Part shown: piece by piece, positions 23,401-37,470 of the stretch | Layout: the number at the start of each line of letters is the position of its first letter | Numbering within the stretch: the stretch's first letter is position 1 | Assembly (NCBI GenBank): GCA_025331565.1 | Contig: JAFREQ010000043.1 | Span: forward strand, 5,031,001 to 5,095,000 | DNA: 64,000 nucleotides | Direction: 5' to 3' | DNA from: Holacanthus passer | Taxonomy: Eukaryota > Chordata > Actinopteri > Pomacanthidae | The notes under the pieces: generated by a model | The model's input: only the letters and a program-made list of their open reading frames with translations | The model's database searches: none | What the model was told of the DNA's origin: nothing | Made by a program: the position numbers and the translations under genes

Positions 23401-25319
23401 ATCCATTTGCCATCTGCAGAGAGAGAAAAAACAAGGCTGAAATGCACAAGAGTGTCCTAATACTCTATAACCAACTCTAAGCTGTGTAAAATGGGTCATT
23501 ATTGATCTATGGTCTGTTTCAAAAGCATGTTTATTCTAATTTTTCGCTGAGACACGCAAATGACTGATGTTATATCTGGAGAGGAAAACTTTTTAACTCT
23601 CGACTGAAAATCAAACTTTTCGTTTTTAATCACTGGTTCTCGGCTGGATGTTGGGTCATTGCGTTCAGCTTCTATACATTCTTCCCCGTCTTTTGTCCCT
23701 CTTCTCTTACTTTGACCTTGTGGCACTGCTCAGCAAAAACAATGGCAGTGTGCTTCAGCTTTAACCTCCAGGCTGAGAAACACAACCATGCAGTTTAGTG
23801 TCAGACACACACACGCACATACGCATGCACATAGAAACACACAATTGAAGGAACGGGTCAGTACAAGTCAGCTGCACTATTCTATTATCGCTCAGCACTG
23901 TATGTTCTCATTAACAGGATGTCACATGAGTTCTTTAAAAAGCTAATTCTCTTCATCCTACATTCTCTTGATTTTCTCGTTCCCTCATTACACTGCATCC
24001 TATTCGGCGCTCATAACTCCATGGTTTAAAAAAATGGAAAGAGGGAGGGAGGCAGTCAATATGATAAAAAGCTCTGTATTTGCTCTGTATGTACTCAACT
24101 GAGTGTAAATACACACACACAGACACACCTCCCCACCCCCAGGTCTCTGCACATAAACTGTTTCAAATGATGGAGCGACACCTCCCGTGCCCCAAGGACA
24201 CGGAGGATCAATTTAGTAGTAAGACGTGGATAGTTAATGGAAAGATAAGAGAAAGGTGTCGAGGTGTTTTTGATTCATCTGTAGGCACATCACTCTGTGT
24301 GCCTGACATTATGTTGATCGTGTTACATTATTCATTCTGCACTCTTCTATCTCTCCAGTCATTCATGAGGTTTTAAGGCAGGTTGCTCCATGAATATGAC
24401 AAAACAGGAGCCCACTGTGTGCATAGGATGTGACTGGAGGGGTGGGAGATCTCCTGTGTGGTCTTGCACATGTGCCACGTCCTCTTGATGAGTCTTAAAC
24501 AGCAGGAGTGGATGTGCTCCAAGTTGGCAATAAGACAGTAAAAAATAGTAAACGAAGAGACCAGCAGACTTTCTGCAGTTAGTTTAAAAGAGTACATTGT
24601 GTTATGAATTATTGACAGTAGCTCCTGACCACAGCTGCAGTATATACAACCAAAGAATTTAAGACCTGACCTTAAATTGCTGGAGACTTGGTGCTAAATT
24701 GTAACTGTTTTTTAAAAATAAGTGACGTTTCATTTTCTGCTTTATTTCAATGTATTGCATATTTCTGAAATTGCATGAGAAATTTGTAATTTTCTATCTG
24801 GCACATTGGCATAGTTTCCAATCAGGTGAAACAACTGGATTGTGGTGCATTGGAGTTGCTTTTCATAAAATAAACTATTTATACAGTCATTTTCATGCAT
24901 TATTCACCAAAAAAAGACTGATGATGTTACTTCTTAATTCTTTCAGTGTTGGGCACACATTCTTAATTTAACATGTAGTTTTTATCCTAGATGTAAAACA
25001 GCAAATTTTACAATTAGTTGGAGTTGCCTTTCAAGTGTTGTCTTGGCAGAATCTGCCTCAGCTCAGTTTCACTATTTTCTTGGTCTGTATTATTTTTACT
25101 GTATTGTAATATATCCAGTTTGTTTTTGGATTCAGTTGAGACATATTGCAGTTGAACACACCTGGCATCAGAGTGTCTCAAATGTCTCTTGAGTATCCAC
25201 TTGATTGGATTTCACTCCCCTGCTCAGTATAAGCACGCACATTACATTTCTATAAACCAGAACCTGTGCTCAAAATCAAACCAAGACGGACCTTGGCTTC
25301 TCCACTACTTTCTGGCAAC
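20481..25319. other. Intergenic region upstream of tob1
   Basis: No gene recognised. It holds the CRE patch (22200-22390), a small GATA-rich run near 20645-20665 and scattered short CA runs near 23805 and 24110. Possible enhancers here could serve tob1, but this is inference. Confidence 0.55.
22200..22390. promoter_or_regulatory. Perfect CRE palindrome in a GC-richer patch
   Basis: TGACGTCA at 22254-22261 is a full cAMP-response element within a stretch richer in C+G than its surroundings. It lies about 2.6 kb upstream of the tob1 TATA box. No open frame or splice structure accompanies it. A regulatory role is inferred from motif and location only. Confidence 0.3.
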
Positions 25320-25500
25320 ACCACTCCTTCAGTGTAGACAGGGCACATTTGCATTCACATTACACTACATTTGTGGCCATGTGTCCTTGGTCACCACCAA
25401 ATGTGACTTGAGGAATTCAGTCCCATTGCATCCTGGTTACATTCACACCTGTGTATAGAGCTGTTTACTTGTGGTGCGACCAATCAAGACGCATTTTAGT
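25320..25500. repeat. Possible fish MITE-like repeat
   Basis: The phrases TTTGTGGCCATGTGTCC, GGTCACCACCAAATGTGACT, CCCATTGCATCCTGG and CTTGTGGTGCGACC resemble a dispersed fish repeat built from GTGGTCAC/ACATTTG blocks. The short GGTCAC-type inverted motifs fit a foldback element, but no clean terminal repeats are visible. Confidence 0.3.
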
Positions 25501-28140
25501 GCTCAGCGTGACTCTTTGAGGTGTTGGGGAAGCAATAGTCTCCAGGTTGAAAGTGTGGAGTGTGGAAAAGAGGGGAAATACAGAGGCATAAAGGACAGCT
25601 GGGAGGAAATGAAGATGGAAGGGAGCGAGAGAAGACAGTTGTGCCCTGAAGGCCAGGAGTGATGTCTGAGGGCTTACAGTGAGAGAGACAGATGGGAGGA
25701 AAATGAAATGAAGAGCTGCTTTAGATGGGAAGAGGACAAATATGATATTATGGGACAAAACATACTGCAAGCAAAATAATACCATGCAAATAACTTCAAA
25801 TTAATTCTGCTCATCGCTGGAAAGCAAAATCTATTTCATTTTCAAAAAGCAAAGTCAGCAAAATGGAGACCACCTACTGACAGCAGTAAAGCCCATGACA
25901 AAAACACTTCAGGCGGTTTGGAGGCGGTGGCTGCAGAGTCTGATGCACTTATCATAATTCTGATTAGAACTGACCCTGGAAAGACACAGCGTGCAATTAG
26001 GATTCACAGAGAGAAATTAAAAGTAAACAGCAGGGGCCGTCTGCCGAGAAGTGTGCCTGACAGATGAGAGGAGGGATAGAGGAGACAACAGAGGAGGAGG
26101 ACGCGGGATGAAAGAAAGAAAGAGGGAGGATAATAATCCCGCTGTTGTTTTTAATAGGGGGAGGCTGCTCTGTATTCATGGCTGTGGAGGAATGCCAAAC
26201 CAGAAATGCCAAATCCGTAAGTTCAGTGGTTGAGTCGTGAGGTTTTAACAAAGGGGATGATGAACTGTGCCGGCGGTTAAGGCTAAACTTATGCAGCTGA
26301 GCCCGGTGCAGTCAGTGCAGGTTAATTTGCAGTTGCATTACCTCTATAGCAAGAACTATGTATCTGTGGTCATGTCTGCCCTAAAATACTTTGTCTGGTC
26401 TGATGTTTGTTCAGCAGCACAGACACTACTGAATGATCATAGAAATATTATATGAATAATACAGGCAGCATCATGTCTCTATGATCCTCTTGCCACTCAT
26501 CCCCCCCTCAAATCGTCGACTATGTATGTTCAACTCCCCCACACGCAGATACTCACACATTCATACATCTCTAAGCAGGACAAGTCTCACATTGCCTGAA
26601 TATGTAGTCGCATCCCTCTGCGCTAACCACGTGCGGAGGTCTATTTCATGACACGCACGTGCATATGCTTTCGGTAATCGATTGAGATGAAGTGGTCACG
26701 CACCAGTGGAAATCTCATACACCTTCAAATGAGATTCTGCTTTTTAGATAGCTTTATAAAGCACCCACATTATCTCGAAAGTTCCGGTTGTGCTTTTTCT
26801 ACGAGATTATTCAACTTGTTATCACCCATGCTGACACAAGCAGCAAATTAGATCTCGCAGTTTGCCTATAACAATCGTAATTTAAAATATCTAGCACAAA
26901 TCCGTTTAATAGAAATGTGTATAAGGCTAAAGTGGCCTTCTGTCACACGGTTTGTTCACACGCCATTGCAAGTGTGTTGAATATGCAAATTTTGCCCCAC
27001 CTCAGAGACGTGTTAACAAGTCCACTTCCTGAGAAAGCAGAAAATTGTATGTATGTGTGCGAATACTGCATTACTTTTATTTACATACTGTCTTTGATAA
27101 TGGACACTACTGAATTATTCAACAGCTTAATCAACTGATTCAAGTCTAACTATGTAAAGATGGCATTTTTAATATGGCTGTTTATTGTATTGCATGTGGC
27201 CAAAACAAGAGTTAATTGCTGCTGATGAGAAATTACTGCCTTTTTAAACCAGGCTTTTGGAGGCTAAGAACAGTGTGAAATAAATAGATGTTTACTGACA
27301 AGATGAGCTAATATGAAAATAAGACAATGCATAATCATATTTCTTTATTAGAAGCTGCTGGAATTCATGGATTCATATTTCATACTTATTGCATTAAGTC
27401 TAAAGTATGATTATGCTAATTGCAATCCTTATCCGCAGAGATAAGACTTGTTCTGTTGGTTCATATTCCACATCTACATCCACATCATCAACACACTAAG
27501 TGATAGCCAACCCTTGATTTCCCTGTTCTTTTGGCTCTGGGCCTGTACCAGAATTACGTAGCCACAGAGATAAGATTGAGAACAGTCTGCCTTTGCTTGA
27601 CCCTGATGACGTCTGGAGCAGTTGTTCTCCTCTCCCAAACTATGACATGACACAATGACCTGAGACGAGATTAGCCGCAATGCATCTCTTAATTTCGCCA
27701 CAAGAAATTTAACTGCAATTCACAGAGCACTTCACACACTCATATGTAAGTTTGTGTAGAAACCTATAGTGTATCATGCATAAATCATGTTCTATCAAAT
27801 TTCACTCATGGCTAAAACAAATAAATCATTTAAACTTCTTTCCTGGAAGAATTATGAATGGAAGGAGATTCTACATAATACAACTCTGTGTATATGATTC
27901 TTAACGCAGGTCTTTATCTCAGGCTGGGGACTTGCACATACTTTGCCCTGTGGTGCATCTGGGTGGAGAAGACACAATGTACCACATTCACAATCTGCTG
28001 GCCAGCGTTTCCAGACATCCTCCTCTCTCAGCTCAGCGCAGCAGTTGTGTATGCAGGTATGTGTTCATGCACGAGGTGACAGGTCTATGTTAGATCTCCT
28101 GCTGCCTTATCAGTGAGTCACACACAAACATAGTAACATG

Positions 28141-28155
28141 CACACACACACACAC
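28141..28155. repeat. (CA)7 microsatellite
   Basis: A short uninterrupted CA run. Confidence 0.8.
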
Positions 28156-31100
28156 TGGTAGCAGCGCGTGACTCCCAACAGCTAATGGTTGTACCTGTTT
28201 TGGAAACAGATACGGTATCATGTAGTGGCTGATGCATACTTAAAATGAGTACAGCACATTAACCTTTCCTTTATTTAGCTGCTGTCCTGTGGAGCCAATG
28301 AGGGGAACCAATATCAGATGGCAAACTGAGTGGCCATGAATGAGAATCAGGATGCAGGCAAACAGAACTAGATTGCAATAGACAGCAGCGTTTGGGTGTG
28401 TGTGGATGGTTAAATTCTGAAGACGACACTTGAGGCAATTTATCAGACTTTGCTCTGCTCTGTCTTGAGCCACAGCAGGATTTATATAACCTTATTCACA
28501 TACGCAATGGTGTCCTCCAAGACCTTTGAACACTTGATTTGATGAGTGACTTTGAATTGAAAAATCAGCGGAGCTCCCCTTAAGCATTTCACCTACATCC
28601 CCATTCTCTTACTTGTCTTCTAAAATACATTGTGTGAGTAAAATGAAAACATGCAGCTGTGCACAGACTTTGCACCAGTCCTTTCCCAAATTGCTGCTAA
28701 TGCAGACTTAACAAGCCATCAATGATGAACCAAGACTGATGCCAAAAAAGCTTCAAAAATAGACCAAGCAATTCCCCTTTACCTTCCAAAGTCCTCACAC
28801 TCAACTTGCCAAATAAATCCATCCATCAAACTCTTTGTTTACTAGGTTTCAAAGGTGCCCCCGAAATAAAGCTCTCATCAAACAACAAACATCGACAACG
28901 CTCTGCCAGTGATGTGTCGACAATGAGAGAGACCATGTCTTTATTTCTTTTTTTCTAATTTAATACTTGGCAGATGACAAGATGAGCTTTTCGCCACACA
29001 GCTCAGCCACCACGCACTGAGTGAATGTTGTGTTGACGTGTGTGTGATAAAAGTAGGTGAGGGGGCTGATGGTCCACAGTTCTATTGGACTTGCCCTGTG
29101 TTGTTTTTGCTTTGATTTACCCTTTTTTTTTTTAGCATTTTAACACTGGCCTGACTCTCTCTCATACCTTTATATGTTGTGACCCTCAAAAGTGTGTAAT
29201 TGTGCACGAGGCATTAGACAACCAATCAGGAGAGAGGACACGAAAAGCAGACAACAAGATGAGTGAAGTCCACAAATTAGAAATTAAATATTATTGGTGG
29301 TTTGAATCTAATCCAAATCTTACGCTATCATTATCCTTGTGATTATTTTGCAGATAAAAAATTACTAGAAAAAAAGAAAAAGAGCGATATCCGTTCTGTT
29401 GAACGTCTCTCTGAAAGTTACGGAGCCACAAGATCCGACTCCCTTCAAAGAGCAGTAATTCCCGTCACTACACTCTGCCCCTCCTAAATCTTCTCACCAG
29501 CTACTAAAAGGAAGCGGCCAGCTGCTGCGCTTCACACTCAGAAGTTTGCATCAGTCATCTTTGGAGACCAGAGGTGGTGCGTGTCTCACTGAATCAGTTA
29601 CAAATGCCCTTTGATCCCAAGTGAAACACTTATGGTGTCACCGTCTCTCCCCCTCGAGTGTCAACCATGTCAGTAGGACAGCCGCGCCGTGTCTCTCATC
29701 CTGACCTTTGCCCCATCGCACACAAATATACACACAAGTAAACAAATCTTATTTTGACATAATGGTGCTAGAGGAGGATATTTGGGGACAGCAACTGGTA
29801 ATGGATTTGGAGGAGGTGGGAGGGACTCTCTGAGCATGTGACTAAGGTTTTGGTTTCTGATTAATTTGAGGAAAGTCACATGAATTTGTTTTGAGCAATA
29901 CTGTTGTGGAACTTTTCACATGGCTGAAAACGTGCACTATATTCCAACAATATGGAGTATCTGTCCCTCTATGAAGGACAGCTTTTGGCTCCACCTTCAA
30001 GTGTTGCCATAAAGTTTAAATATGAGGAGACAATGCAGCCCAATAGCACAAAATTTAGTAGTGGGCTTATAGTGTTTACACGGCTTCCTGTATATTGCAT
30101 CATATTATTTTTACCCTTTAGCTCAAGGTCACTTAATTTCTATCATATTTGGACAACTGAACGAATAATGCTGTGCACAAATTACCAAAATAACACCTCA
30201 ACAGTCCCCTGGAAGGCTTGTCGCACAATTGTCAATTCACATCAGCATCCCCGCTCAGGTCAGACACATAAAAGCAACTCAAAACTACCTCTACCAGGTA
30301 AATAGGCATCCAGCTGTGAAGAGAAAATGGCTGCAATTACAGTCTGTGGGAAAGGGAGCAAAATGAATAGAATCAAGCAGGAACATCATCACAGTTATTT
30401 TGTGTGAAAGTCTCCTATTGTGCATTTGTTTTTTTTCTTTGTCTGCATGTGTCCGTCTAGAAGTGTGTCCGCATTAATGCTTCCATGTTTGCAACATCTT
30501 CAGGTACATGCATGTGTCTGTTGCTTCTGTCTAAAACGCCACTGGTCATTTTCACACACTTCAACACTTCAGTTAAAATGGCTGTACACAAAGCAAGATT
30601 GAAGATGGCACCTCCTTATCTTGTAGAGTTCTTCTTCTTGTCTTTTCGAGACGTGCTTTGAATGTGGTATAATCAGGACGAGAACTAGACAAAAGCAAAA
30701 CAACTGCCCAGTCACTTGCGTTGAGATCAAGATTTTAAGTTACAAATTTGAGAGCTGGTATTCTTCCTCTGGCAACTGAGATTGATCGATTCAGAAATAT
30801 TTAGGTGGCAAATCAATTACGTGACCTGTGCGATTTGAGTGAAGTGAAAAGAGAGTCCGATTTTCTTTTGTCCTGTTCAAATTATGATGATTTAAGAGAG
30901 TTATATTTCATGAAATGGCTCGAGAAAAAAACCTGAACAATTTCTGGTGCACAGATGATCAAAAATTGAAATGATTGATGTGTAATTTCGATGCGTTCAA
31001 GTTTGCCAACTTCGTCTCAAAAGCCTGTAAACGAAGGCAAGATGGATGGAAGTATTTATTCTGATTCCTCCAGCACTATATTGTATATGTCAGTAATGAA

Positions 31101-32111
31101 GGACTTTTGTTGTAGACAAAAATGGTGTGATGTGATTGTGAAAGGTGCTTTTGAACTGTCTCTGTGGCATTCATTCATTCATTCACGATAATGCTTGAGA
31201 GCACACTTGCCCTCCATCGCCTCACTTCCTCCTTTCCTCTGTTTCTGTCCTTCAACGATAAAACTCAATTAAAAATGACTGAGCCGACTGGAACATGCAA
31301 TTCACCTCCACACGACCACGCCGCGTTATTAGCGTGTTGACGTAACACAGATCTGTTACAGCAGCCGCCCACGACGGAGAGATCCAGAGGGACAGGAGAG
31401 ATGGCGGCAGGAGAAAAAAAAAACACACCTCATTTTCCTGATTGTACTGAACATCCCAGAGCTCTGAGAGCCACATTTCTGTCACTTAAATTTCACAAAG
31501 TGCCTCCTTATGTCGTCTCGAGATAGCTGTTTGCCTTCACCTCCGCACAAACAAAACTCCCATTGAGGTGGCACGCACAAGCCTCTGGTGATGTCACAGT
31601 CACCATGGTAACTATTCTCACGCCCCCCCCTTCTTTTTCACCCTCTTTGATCCTTTAAATCTCTTCAGAGCGAGAGTGACAGTCCATCTGTCTGTCGCTC
31701 TAATACATTCTCCTGCAAACACACAGGCTGCATTGTGTGGCTCTAATGTTGCCAATAATACCAGCAACACAGTGACGTAACATCCGGGGCAGGGTGGAGT
31801 TGAAAAAAGAAGAGGCCAGTGTTGGGTCAGTGCCATGTGATTGAGAGTCAGAAAAATGCCTCTATTTTCTTTCTCTCATCTTCTCCATTCTCACATCACG
31901 CACAAACAGGTGGTCACTCTGCATACTGACACCTCTTCATTTGAGATTCACTTAAGGGTCTTAAAAAAAAAAAAAACGACGACCAAAAAAGATTTTGCTG
32001 CTGTTTAGCATGCATCTGTTGATTCATGAGGTAGGGGACATCAGCCTCTGAGATGGATGAGAGGGGTTGGTGGCGGTGATTGATGAGGGTCTCAGCAGAA
32101 GTGAACACTGC

Positions 32112-32131
32112 AGAGAGAGAGAGAGAGAGAG
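32112..32131. repeat. (AG)10 microsatellite
   Basis: An uninterrupted AG run followed by GGGAGGG blocks. Confidence 0.9.
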
Positions 32132-32343
32132 GGGAGGGAAGGGAGGGGACATACACAGAGATATGAACTTATCAGCATCAGAAACCTGATGCTGATGTAC
32201 ATCACCGTCACCCTTCACCTCCTGCTCTGTCCGGCAGACAGAAAGGACAAGGTGGAAATGTCAAGAGGTGCATTCTAGTGTTGCACAGTTGATCTGTAGT
32301 GGCCTGAATTATTAATTATTAAACCTCAGTACAGTTTATTCCA

Positions 32344-32683
32344 ATTAGAGGAATTGTGTTATATTTTGAGAAATATGCTTATTCACCTTCTGGCATATTT
32401 TCATGGATAAGAAGATCATCTCCTGTCTGCACATTAAATATGAAGCCACAACAACCAGCAGGTCAAGAACAGCTTGCCTGGCTCCTTCTGAAGGTAACAT
32501 CCACCTACCAGCTACACCACAGCTCTTTGATTAACATGTTCTTTGTTTTGCCATTCCACGGGGATGTTATGTGGCATAGCATTTCTGGAGATATCACAGT
32601 TGTATCAATCTCATCTAACTTTCATCCAGAAAGTGATTAAGTTTATTTCTCACACTGTAAACTTATTCTGTCTTCCTTGAATA
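32344..32683 (+). mobile_element. Non-autonomous terminal-inverted-repeat element, copy 2
   Basis: It matches the family at 6676-7063 in the same order: GAAATATGCTTATT (32370-32383), the GAAGGTAACATCCACCTACC block, ATTAACATGTT, and an end resembling CATCTAACTTTC...CAGAAAGTGATTAAG. The TTAGAGGAATTGTG start is a decayed terminal repeat. The open frame at 32356-32640 lies within this element and is not a gene. Confidence 0.65.
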
Positions 32684-35126
32684 AAAAAAAAAAACCTCAA
32701 GGGGAAAAACAGGCTTAATAACAATAACCGCATTATTCCAGTAGTAGCCTTCCTATTACGCTGCATCTTAATCAGTTTTAAGTGGAGGAGGGCCGCTGTA
32801 TCGAAGGATTACCATGGGCCCGGATATTGTGTAACGTCTGCATTGTTGGACAACAATGTTAATATGTTTTCTGCTGTGTCTGTCTGTAACAATGTGACAT
32901 ATTGTATAAGCAGATCACATGTTCCGATGTCAAATCTTCTTTAGCAAAGAAACTAGTCAGAAGTTGCACAAAATGGAAATAAGGACTTGAAAATTCTTTT
33001 TCTTTTAATGTCAGTCAGTCTTGAAAAGCTTGACAAAAAAATTCTCAGAAATATTGATGCATATTAAGAAATGATAGTTCGGTATATATTTCCACTTTAA
33101 AATGAATACATAAACATGTATCCGTATTTAAAGAAGGACGGATAAGACATACCTAGAGTACAAAAAAAACAGCTATCTATTTTCCTGCGTTTTGTTTATT
33201 TTAAACGTCAGTCAGGGCCGTGAAGCTGCTCATGTGTGTCACGTCCCACTGTTGCTGATAGTAGCGAGGACCTGCTGGCATTGATCACTCTCGCTCTCAC
33301 ACAGACTTATGTAAGGGCACAGGTTTATTTTTAGAGAGCGCTATCAGAGGAAACACCCACTCCTCCCCACCCCAGGCTTTGGCCCGGTTGCGCTGGTTCC
33401 ATCATGTGGGAGAAGGAGAACATATGGATTACATGCTGTGTTGGCTCGAGCAGCATAAGGTGTGAGACTGAAGGGAAATATATTACAGTATATTTTCAAA
33501 GTGATATCACATTTTAACGGTGCATCCAAGAGAAGCACGTAAGAGGAATTCTGTGATTCAGGTGGAGGAAATAAATAATCGAAGTGTGTGTCAAGTGTGT
33601 GTAATATTGGAAAGAAACAAGCACTCACCATTGATCTTTGTGGTCATTTTTATATTGTCTTTCTTTTTCTTTATTGAAACCTGGGTCATGGTGACTGCAG
33701 AGCAGTCATTCAGAGGTCAGGTCTCAGTGGCCGTGGTGAAATCCTGCTCATGTGTTATGTAATGTTGACATACCCTGACCTGGTTACCACTATTGTGTCG
33801 CAACCCACAAAAGTACCCTCTGATGTAGTTACGCAATGCAATGCAATATTTATTTTTTTATAAACATAGAAAATAAAAATCGTATCAAAGTCATTAGATA
33901 TAGAAAATAATTGCAGACAGGGGCCGAAAAATACAAACAGACTGACAGGGAGGGAATATGAACACACACAGAGGCAGAAAATTGAGGTGGCGGTCGGCCA
34001 GGGGTCATGTGAACAGAACTGAAAAAAACCACTTATGAAAACATGTGTTGTGTTTTGATGCATTTACACAAAGTATATTCCTCCCAAGTTCAGAAAACTG
34101 CTCAACCAATTTGTCCCTAATTGCTTTAATTCTGTTTGTCACAGCGTGATGCCTTTGGATTGAGTAACACCTGAGTGGTTTGTTAAAGAAACAAATGCAT
34201 CCTTTAATACAAATACAACCACGAAACCAGCGATGAAAACAGTTTTGTTCAGTGCCGAAAACAATCCTGACATTACACATGCCCAGTTGAGTCCAGGCAT
34301 GCATTCTCCCATTAGCCCCCATTCTGCAGCCTGTGTTACAGACAGAGTCTCACAGCCTTTGATCAGCCCCCTGTCAAATGCCAGACCGAATGCCAGGACT
34401 GCCCCTCCTCTTACCGCGCCGCTCAATGGTCCCCTTGTTCAGAGCTAATGCCCTAGAAGTGAGGCTTTGTGGAAGCAGCATTTAAACTTGTTCCTTTGTG
34501 CATAAACATGGATGGATGGATGTGGAGAGATGACAGAGGGGATGAAAAGTAAGAAGCAAGCAAGCCAGTGGAGGAGAGGTCACCGGTGGATAGGTCCTCG
34601 TGAGTAATCAGCTTGCATACAAAGTCTGCAGAGCACAAGCAGCAGCTATCAGAGATGGGACGAGGAACTGGAGAGTGTCTGGGGGGGGGGGCAAGTGGAA
34701 AAATCATTATCTGAGCGATGAGGGCTGTTTCAGGTCACAGTATTGCTGAAAAGGCAGCAAGAAGAAAGAAGGAAAGTGGAGATGCGTTTTTAAAAAGAGA
34801 CAGTAGCAGGGCTTGTTCTGAGATTAGCATTTTATCAGTCTGCACTATCTCCGGCACAACTGTGAATGAGGGGACGAGAGCTAAAAGGGAAGGAGTGTGA
34901 GAACCTCTGATACCTTGCTCAAGGGTTTGAGATGCGAACGGGACCATGATGAGAGGAGGAGAGAGGAAAAGGCAGACATGGGAGGGGGGGCAATCGTCTT
35001 AGCATCTGTAATGCTGATGATGCCTGATATCACTGTGCCTTAGAGAATCAGTCGCGAACATTATGCTCTTTCTATTCCTGCATAGCTGCATCCTGTGTAC
35101 AAGCTGCTGGATCCTATCATTATCCC

Positions 35127-35154
35127 GTGTGTGTGTGTGTGTGTGTGTGTGTGT
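35127..35154. repeat. (GT)14 microsatellite, left arm of an inverted pair
   Basis: A pure GT run of 28 bases, exactly complementary to the (AC)14 run at 35252-35279. Confidence 0.95.
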
Positions 35155-35251
35155 TTCTGTATCCTGAACAACAGGCTTACCTTTCACCCAGATACTCTGT
35201 TTAATGATACAATACTGCAGGAATACACAAAGTTTGCATGCACAGGTAAAT

Positions 35252-35279
35252 ACACACACACACACACACACACACACAC
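35252..35279. repeat. (AC)14 microsatellite, right arm of an inverted pair
   Basis: A pure AC run of 28 bases, 97 bases after the (GT)14 run. Together they can form a perfect 28-bp stem. Confidence 0.95.
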
Positions 35280-37009
35280 TGAATCCTAATGTCATATAAT
35301 TAAGCAAAACATACATGCTGTGCACACCAGCCAATGTCTGAACATCTCAATTAAAATAGTAAAGTAATATCAGTGCTATAATTACAAGACACCGCTGTCA
35401 TGACGTCCAGCTCAGGAAAGGGAATATGTAAGGCTTCAGGCTCTGATAGCCCCCGGGCTGGAAAATGAGGAGTCCATAATGACATGGCACCCTCAAGGAC
35501 AATGGAGGACAAGGAATGTGGCTTACCTCCAAGTTGCCCGCACAAAAACACAAGAGCAGATACAATCAATACAAAATGGAGCTAGGAGCTAAAAATATGT
35601 GCAGCCAAGCAGCTGCGAGGTGAAATATGAGCACTGGAAATTAGAAAAGGGACGACAACAAAGGTAGCGTTTAGCGATCTGACAGCACAATCTCACATTA
35701 CTGATGAACCAGGGCTCGATTTACATCTTGACATCCACATGCAGTACATGAGATCACTTGATGCACCACTGAAATAAGAAACTTGAATTTCCTTACTAAT
35801 AATACTGTGTCAGGTGAACCGGTATATAGACTGTGTTATTATGAATCTGCTGCTAATGAATACTCAATTTGAAATGTCTGCTTCTGTACCAATGACTTAA
35901 AAAGTAAAGCATTACAAGAAAAGTATTAGTTCAGAACACACATTGTAATCCAGCTATTTGAGAAGAAAATCTAATGTCAGCTTTTCCAGGATTCAATAAA
36001 ACAGCTTCTTCATTTGTCTAGAACCATCTCTTATAGCTCATGTGCTGTTATTACTGAAATTGAATATCATATTAGAGCCAGCAGAAATAATTTTGATCTT
36101 TAATTGCACCTTAGTCACATAGAATAATAATGTCAATTGATGTGTGCAATTGTGCATTAGACCAAAGGTTCAAATATGTTTGTAATACTTGATGCAACAT
36201 GAGTGTTTGTTGTACAGATTTATTTGTCATCTTATCAATAAATTGGATTGTTGTTCAGTTGATGGGTGTAATTTCCCTTTATGACAGATTATACATAACT
36301 GGATCAAAACACGGTCAGTGACCCTGGTTGCCATCAAATTATTTATATAATTAATTAATTATAAAATAATGTAGGGTAGATCTAATGGCATAAATACATG
36401 CATTGACAGAGAGATTATACTGAACTTATTTTGCCAGACGAGAAAAAAGAGAATCATATTTGATTAATTTTGTGAAGTAGGTGCTCTCTAAAATCTTCCT
36501 TTAAAATTAAATTGATGGCAAACTCGAGCTATACTCCCTTTAAAGACACAGTCCAATCCTGCAAGTTTGACCTCAGCTTCACTCAGCCACCCTGTTTCCC
36601 ATCAGCCATTCTGCCCACCGCCTTGTTCCAGCTATTGTATTCCTCCGCTCCCTCCAGTGCATCGCCTTCAGCTCCCACAGCTCATCCAGGATGCTGCAGC
36701 CCCTGTTGCCCTCGAGTGTGCAGGATGGAGTGGGCCCTCCTGCTCCTCATTCACCGGCTGCTTGTTGGCCGCTCGTACCACATTCATAAACGTGGTTGTG
36801 CAGAACTGCTGAGGGGGGGGTTCATTCTCATACGATCACTCCTGTCTGGTGAGCTATAGCCAGAAGTAATGAAAGAAAAAGCTAAAATAATAATTGAAAA
36901 AAAAAATATAATTTAAAAATAATAATGACGTGTGTGTTCTTGGTATCTTTTGTCAGTTGTGTTACTGTGAAACCTGTCATCATGAACTACTCCTGGTTCA
37001 CCACTAACC

Positions 37010-37470
37010 CACCAGGTTTCCATCCAAATGTGGCAAATATTTGAACCAAATTCCACTAACATGGTGCAAATATTAGGAGGTGGTTTGTCAAGATAAGCAG
37101 AGAGGTGGCACTCCAGTCAGGGGCCATTAAACCACCGCAGAAGGACAACGAGACAACCTAATTAAAAGAGCTCCAGTCAAAACAATGTAGAAAACATGAT
37201 GGAAATATGGCTTTAATGTTTGATCACAGTCTCCTCATCAGTCCACACAGATCTGATGTTTCCATCTGCCATTTTTTTTTTGTCTCTTCGGTGGAACAGA
37301 AGCATCAGTTTACATCAAATGTTTCATCTATATCATCATTTATGCGCTACATATCTCTCCATTGCCCTTTGTCACATGTTGCATTTACGCAACTTTTCCA
37401 CTTCAGCCAAGGGTAAAAACATCATTGCGCAAAATGTGAATCAGAACAGGTGGATGGATCAGTTGATTTT
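37010..37470 (+). mobile_element. Putative MITE with CCAGGTTTCCATCC-type ends
   Basis: The left end reads CCAGGTTTCCATCCAAATGT. Near the right end is GCGCAAAATGTGAATCAGAA followed by CAGGTGGATGGA, a partial inverted match to the left end. I recall fish non-autonomous elements of the PIF/Harbinger kind with this layout. It has no transposase. The open frames at 37207-37570 fall inside it and are not credible genes. Confidence 0.4.

Larger units (their letters stand above)
25501..32343. other. Intergenic region with purine-rich stretches
   Basis: No gene recognised. A purine-rich stretch at 25550-25740 and another at 26040-26130 give charged artefact frames. A perfect 11-bp stem with a 4-base loop lies at 32171-32196. 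The remainder shows no domain, splice structure or known repeat that I can name. Confidence 0.55.
32684..37009. other. Intergenic region
   Basis: No gene recognised. It contains the (GT)14/(AC)14 pair and an AT-only inverted stretch near 36339-36371. Frames at 34005-34322 and 34139-34426 on the minus strand overlap each other without family motifs. Confidence 0.55.

Noticed and set aside
32171..32196. Perfect 11-bp stem with a 4-base loop (ATCAGCATCAG arms)
   Set aside because: A stem this short is expected about once per window of this size, and nothing around it suggests a function.
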